Made by a program: the position numbers and the translations under genes
Shown: positions 29,860 to 32,842 of the stretch, piece by piece
How the letters are laid out: each line of letters starts with the position of its first letter
Position numbering within the stretch: position 1 is the stretch's first letter
Assembly (NCBI RefSeq): GCF_021728535.1
Contig: NZ_JAKKDU010000004.1
Coordinates: forward strand, 1 to 32,842
Origin: Wocania arenilitoris
GTDB lineage: Bacteria > Bacteroidota > Bacteroidia > Flavobacteriales > Flavobacteriaceae
DNA length: 32,842 nt
Direction of reading: 5' to 3'
The notes under the pieces: generated by a model
Database searches by the model: none
Told to the model about the DNA's origin: nothing
Seen by the model: only the letters and a program-made list of their open reading frames with translations

Positions 29860-30774
29860 ATGTTAAAATTAAACATTAAAAATGAAACCTCTCTATTACG
29901 AGCAGTTGTTTTAGGTACGGCAGAAAGTAATGGGCCAACACCAAAAGTTGAAGATTGCTACGACCCTAAAAGTATAGAGCATGTTTTGGCAGGTACTTAC
30001 CCAAAAGAAGCCGATATGATTAATGAAATGGAAGCTGTTGCTGCTGTTTTTAAAAAGTACGATATTACGGTTTACAGACCAAAAGTTATAAAAGATTGCA
30101 ACCAAATATTTTCGCGCGATATTGCTTTTGCTATTGAAGATAAAATTATAAAAGCAAACATTTTACCCAACAGAGAAGAAGAAGTTGAAGCTATAAGATA
30201 TTTATGGAATCAAATTGAAAATGAAGACAGAATTATTTTGCCGCCGAAGTGCCATGTTGAAGGTGGCGATGTGATGCCATGGAACGATTATATTTTTATA
30301 GGCACATATTCGGGAGAAGATTACCCCAATTTAATAACAGCTAGAACAAATATAGATGCCGTAATAGCCATTCAAGAATTATTTCCAGATAAGATCGTAA
30401 AATCGTTTGAGCTTAGAAAATCTAATACCAACGCTAAAGAAAATGCGTTGCATTTAGATTGTTGTTTTCAACCTGTAGGAATCAATAAAGCTATTATTCA
30501 TAAAAACGGTTTTTTAATTGAAAAGGAGTATGAATGGTTAGTTCATTTTTTCGGAAAAGAAAACGTATTCGAAATAACCAAAGAAGAAATGTACAACATG
30601 AATAGTAATGTGTTTTCAATTTCTGAAGATGTTATTATTTCTGAGCAAAACTTTACACGATTAAATACCTGGTTGCGTAAACAAGGGTTTACTGTTGAAG
30701 AAGTCCCTTATGCAGAAATAGCTAAACAAGAGGGTTTATTGCGATGTTCTACAATACCGTTAATTCGGGATTAA
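29860..30774 (+). CDS. amidinotransferase/DDAH-fold hydrolase of arginine-type substrates
   Basis: 304 aa with the guanidino-group-modifying (beta/alpha propeller) pattern: FSRDIAF (84-90), EGGDV (134-138), HLDCCFQPV (198-206) and the C-terminal nucleophile Cys296 in LLRCSTIPL. Glu/Asp, His and Cys of the catalytic set are therefore all visible. Family members include dimethylarginine dimethylaminohydrolase, arginine deiminase, amidinotransferases and citrulline hydrolase; the sequence alone does not choose between them. Absence of arc genes nearby argues against a fermentative arginine deiminase pathway. It lies 145 nt after gltA, beyond a terminator. Confidence 0.8.
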   Translation: MLKLNIKNETSLLRAVVLGTAESNGPTPKVEDCYDPKSIEHVLAGTYPKEADMINEMEAVAAVFKKYDITVYRPKVIKDCNQIFSRDIAFAIEDKIIKANILPNREEEVEAIRYLWNQIENEDRIILPPKCHVEGGDVMPWNDYIFIGTYSGEDYPNLITARTNIDAVIAIQELFPDKIVKSFELRKSNTNAKENALHLDCCFQPVGINKAIIHKNGFLIEKEYEWLVHFFGKENVFEITKEEMYNMNSNVFSISEDVIISEQNFTRLNTWLRKQGFTVEEVPYAEIAKQEGLLRCSTIPLIRD

Positions 30775-30864
30775 TTTTTTAAAGAGTTCGTTTTACGGTA
30801 AAGTTAATATGCGCTGTGTTGGTACTAAGATAGCTAAAATGCTAAAGGTCAGGCACAATGTTTT

Positions 30865-31302
30865 TTAGTTACATTTTTCTATGAATTTTTCAAATATTTC
30901 CCCCCATTCATTACTAGGGCGATTAGTTATGTATTCATTTCCTCCTTTTAGATGTATTCCAGCATAGGTTAAAGCAAAGAAAGATAAAACTTGTTTCCCA
31001 TGGTCTATTAGTTCATAGGTCATTTTATATGGTACAAAAGTGTCAATTTCAATATCTTGGTTATGAGCAAGTAATTTGTTACGTATAGTTTTTAGTTTGT
31101 CTATATGCTCAACCAATGGATTATTAATTTCTTTTGTTTCGAAAAAGGCTGTTGAATGTTTTATAAACTCTTTTTTGGAACCATTTTTAAGTAAATCAAT
31201 AAATTCTGGATAGAATCCAAATTTGTGAAGATGCAATTCAGACTCTAGACGAAACTCTGATAAGTCATCAGTCAGGTCTTGATCTTCAGTGATTTTGTTC
31301 AT
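30865..31302 (-). CDS. small HEPN-like (AbiU2-type) protein, function unknown
   Basis: 145 aa, helical, with no signal peptide or membrane segment. Residues 74-80, RNKLLAH in TIRNKLLAHNQD, match the R-x(4-6)-H motif of HEPN-domain RNases and the RNK..AH pattern of AbiU2-like proteins. No partner nucleotidyltransferase or antitoxin gene is adjacent, so it is an orphan if it is a toxin. It is also shorter than typical AbiU2 proteins as I recall them, and could be a non-catalytic helical protein or a trimmed copy. It is separated from its neighbour by 279 bp containing two hairpins. Confidence 0.5.
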   Translation of the reverse strand: MNKITEDQDLTDDLSEFRLESELHLHKFGFYPEFIDLLKNGSKKEFIKHSTAFFETKEINNPLVEHIDKLKTIRNKLLAHNQDIEIDTFVPYKMTYELIDHGKQVLSFFALTYAGIHLKGGNEYITNRPSNEWGEIFEKFIEKCN

Positions 31303-31447
31303 TTATATTACACTTAATTAATGCTATTGAATATAAACTGTCTGCTAATATGGTTTATATCCACGCCGTTACTAAAACAAGTTCAGCAAAAGTAAACCAA
31401 GTTATGCTTTTTTCTGATAAAGTTAAGGGTATAAAATAAAAAAGAGG

Positions 31448-31480
31448 AAGTCGTCTAAAAAGTAATTTTTAGGCGATTTT
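31448..31480. terminator. bidirectional terminator-like hairpin
   Basis: CGTCTAAAAA (31452-31461) / TTTTTAGGCG (31466-31475), 4-nt loop, one G-U pair. The pairing extends outward by several A-T/G-T pairs to about 31448-31479, with a T-rich stretch to its right. It lies upstream of the HEPN-like gene and after the terminator of the lipoprotein pair. No plus-strand gene ending here was recognised. Confidence 0.55.
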
Positions 31481-31533
31481 CTTTTTGATTATTTTTAGTT
31501 TTCAATATTAGGGTTCAAAAAGCTTGATTAAAA

Positions 31534-31558
31534 AAAGACTGCCTTTTCAGACAGCCTC
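31534..31558 (-). terminator. intrinsic terminator of the lipoprotein/Lys-rich gene pair; 23-bp repeat arm A
   Basis: On the minus strand GGCTGTC / GGCAGTC form a 7-bp stem (two G-U pairs) around TGAAAA, followed by a run of seven T. It starts 24 nt after the stop of the gene at 31582. Positions 31536-31558 are an exact inverted copy of 32395-32417. Confidence 0.8.
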
Positions 31559-31581
31559 CTTTATAAAATTTACTCATAGTG

Positions 31582-32085
31582 CTATAAAATCGCTTCTGAT
31601 TTTCTTAATTTTTTACCTTTTTTAACTTTCTTTTCCAGAGTATCAGCTTCATTTTCAATAGCCTCTAGCTTTTCCATTTTTTCATCATACTCTTCCTTAG
31701 TTATATTCCCTTCCTTTTTTTGTGTTTTAAGGTTTTCCTTAACTTCTTTTACACGCTCTCTAGCTTTATTAGCTTTTGACTCACCTCTTTCTACCGTAGT
31801 TTCCAGTTCTTTAACTTTCTCTTCTTTTTTTAATTTAGCTTGTCTTGCACGCTCCTGTCCATATGCTTTTCCTTCTAATCCATATTTATCTTTTCCATAA
31901 GCACCACCCTTTTCATCAACCTCATTAATTTTTTCTTTCTTCTCCTTTTTTACTTTTTTCTCTTTCTTAATTTTCTTTTCTGTTTTTTCCTTTTTACCAG
32001 CATGCTCAGGTTTTTGAGCAAATCCAATAGTTACAAATCCTACTAGTAATATAACTGTAAATATAGTTTTAAGTGATTTTTTCAT
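31582..32085 (-). CDS. exported Lys/Glu-rich coiled-coil protein
   Basis: 167 aa. Sec signal peptide with cleavage after GFA (residue 23), then KPEHAGKKEK. The mature part is about half Lys and Glu, with no Cys or Trp. A short Gly/Tyr segment (GAYGKDKYGLEGKAYGQER, about 61-79) interrupts the basic N-terminal region. From about 80 on, heptad-like charged helices suggest coiled coil. It starts 4 nt after the preceding lipoprotein gene stops, so the two are cotranscribed. I do not recognise a family or function; a structural or envelope-binding role is a guess. Confidence 0.7.
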   Translation of the reverse strand: MKKSLKTIFTVILLVGFVTIGFAQKPEHAGKKEKTEKKIKKEKKVKKEKKEKINEVDEKGGAYGKDKYGLEGKAYGQERARQAKLKKEEKVKELETTVERGESKANKARERVKEVKENLKTQKKEGNITKEEYDEKMEKLEAIENEADTLEKKVKKGKKLRKSEAIL

Positions 32086-32089
32086 AATC

Positions 32090-32320
32090 TTAGTTTTCTA
32101 TTTTGTTTAACATATCATCCAGTTTCTTAATGGATGCTTCTATACTTTCTTCTGCATTTTTAATCTCTTCTGTAACAGCCTCTAAAGACTCTATTTCTTG
32201 TTTTAGTTCGGTGCTTACTTCTTCAATGATAGTCTTGCTATCTGAGTTCTCCTTTTCTTTTTTATCGCCACAACTTAGAGCTAATAGTACCAATAAAATA
32301 ATAATACTTTTTTTTAACAT
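32090..32320 (-). CDS. small lipoprotein with Glu-rich coiled coil
   Basis: 76 aa from the ATG at 32320. A longer frame starts with TTG at 32344 but would place extra residues before the signal. Lipobox LALSC (Cys17) is followed by GDKKEKEN, then an acidic amphipathic helix with repeats of roughly seven residues (EIESLEAVTEEI, NAEESIEASIKKLDDML), like short Lpp-type or surface coiled-coil lipoproteins. First gene of a two-gene unit with the Lys-rich protein; the opposite net charges suggest the two might interact (inference). Confidence 0.65.
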   Translation of the reverse strand: MLKKSIIILLVLLALSCGDKKEKENSDSKTIIEEVSTELKQEIESLEAVTEEIKNAEESIEASIKKLDDMLNKIEN

Positions 32321-32394
32321 GATGTATAAAATTTTAGTTATCAATAATTTTAAGACACTTTACTTTAATTTTGGTCACTTTTTTTTATAAAAAA

Positions 32395-32417
32395 GAGGCT
32401 GTCTGAAAAGGCAGTCT
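32395..32417. repeat. 23-bp inverted repeat arm B (terminator-like)
   Basis: Exact reverse complement of 31536-31558. Read on the plus strand it folds into a 9-bp stem with G-U pairs (GAGGCTGTC / GGCAGTCTC) but lacks a T run after it. Read on the minus strand it has two A-C mismatches and is followed by Ts. Together with arm A it brackets the lipoprotein/Lys-rich pair. Confidence 0.65.
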
Positions 32418-32504
32418 CATCTTCTAAAGGTCTGTTTTGTCAAAGTTTAATATCTTCTAAAAGTTGATTGGTAATGATAGATACTTGCGATGTGGAGTAG
32501 TTTA

Positions 32505-32842
32505 TACCATTTTAAATAGTAAAAGTCGTTATATTTTAGTATCTTTCACTATGGCAAAACCGAAAGAATTTACAATACAAGAATCTGTTTCTACGCTTGA
32601 AACACTTCGCAAACAACAAACTGTTTTTAGAATAGAGAAACGCCTAATTTGGTTAATAGAATTAAAACAAAAACGTTTTAAAACCAGACACGAACTTGCT
32701 TATTATTTGGGTGTATCAACAAGAGCACAAGAACGCTGGGCGATTAAGTATCAACAAGGTGGCATAGAATTATTATTATCTGATAAACCTAAAGATATAA
32801 AGTCCAGAATTATTACTAAAGAAATTCACCAAGGGTTAGAAA
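32505..32842 (+). mobile_element. IS630-like insertion sequence, 5' end (partial)
   Basis: Second copy of the element seen inverted at 1-121. Identity covers the shared 122 bp (32504-32625 against 1-122) without a mismatch. A flanking TA is at 32505-32506, so the element itself likely starts at 32507. It runs off the right edge. Its 5' end points toward the ribosomal cluster and its transposase is read outward. Confidence 0.8.
32551..32842 (+). CDS. IS630-like transposase, N-terminal part (cut by window edge)
   Basis: 97 codons visible from the ATG at 32551, open to the window end. After a charged N-terminus (MAKPKEFTIQESVSTLETLR) comes a helix-turn-helix at about 44-68 (TRHELAYYLGVSTRAQERW). 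A GGIELLLSDKPK segment follows, resembling the GG-(I/L)-xx-LL linker after the winged HTH of IS630-type transposases. The DDE catalytic domain lies beyond the window, so the family call rests on the DNA-binding part and the TA flanks. Confidence 0.7.
   Translation, partial: MAKPKEFTIQESVSTLETLRKQQTVFRIEKRLIWLIELKQKRFKTRHELAYYLGVSTRAQERWAIKYQQGGIELLLSDKPKDIKSRIITKEIHQGLE

Noticed and set aside
31293-31440. Short plus-strand open frame before the hairpin at 31448
   Set aside because: Fewer than 50 codons, no recognisable similarity, no start context; the only Met gives 29 residues. Kept only as a comment on the hairpin.
31536-32417. MITE or small transposon formed by the 23-bp inverted repeats
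   Set aside because: No target duplication flanks the arms, and arm A works as a normal terminator with its own T run.

Overview
The window is AT-rich chromosomal DNA from a member of the Bacteroidota, most likely family Flavobacteriaceae. Four things point there: a SusC/SusD outer-membrane pair; the gene order rpsL-rpsG-fusA-rpsJ with no tuf and secY-infA with no adk or map; promoters of the TTTG / TAnnTTTG type; and A-rich sequence, not Shine-Dalgarno motifs, before nearly every start codon. The genus cannot be told from what is visible.

Layout. Positions 1-121 and 32505-32842 are the 5' ends of two copies of one insertion sequence (IS630-like transposase start). They are identical over 122 bp, lie in inverted orientation, and both are cut by the window edges. 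Inside them, 291-6028 (minus strand) is a three-gene outer-membrane uptake operon: SusC-like TonB receptor, SusD-like lipoprotein and a third lipoprotein. At 6269-7960 (minus) is an Omp85/TamA-like outer-membrane protein. From 8181 to 25593 (plus) runs the str-S10-spc-alpha supercluster: 28 ribosomal proteins plus EF-G, SecY, IF-1 and the RNA polymerase alpha subunit. After a strong terminator come carA, eno, gltA and an amidinotransferase/DDAH-fold hydrolase, each apparently a separate or short transcription unit. The right end (minus strand) holds an orphan HEPN-like protein and a two-gene unit coding for a small lipoprotein and a Lys/Glu-rich exported protein.

How the genes work together. 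Most of the window is the core machinery for translation, transcription and secretion. The ribosomal cluster is not one uninterrupted transcript. A perfect 9-bp intrinsic terminator hairpin sits between rpsJ and rplC, preceded by several inverted repeats. A terminator and a new promoter separate rpsK from rpsD-rpoA-rplQ. Foldable spacers precede rpsH and rplQ. These spacers are the least explained part of the window and may be attenuators or ribosomal-protein autoregulation sites.

I found no CRISPR array, tRNA, rRNA, prophage or recognisable defence island, and no system I can defend as clearly new. The best leads are the structured S10-operon spacer, the rpsD leader, the inverted IS pair around essential genes, and the orphan HEPN-like gene. 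No gene-free stretch exceeds about 280 bases.
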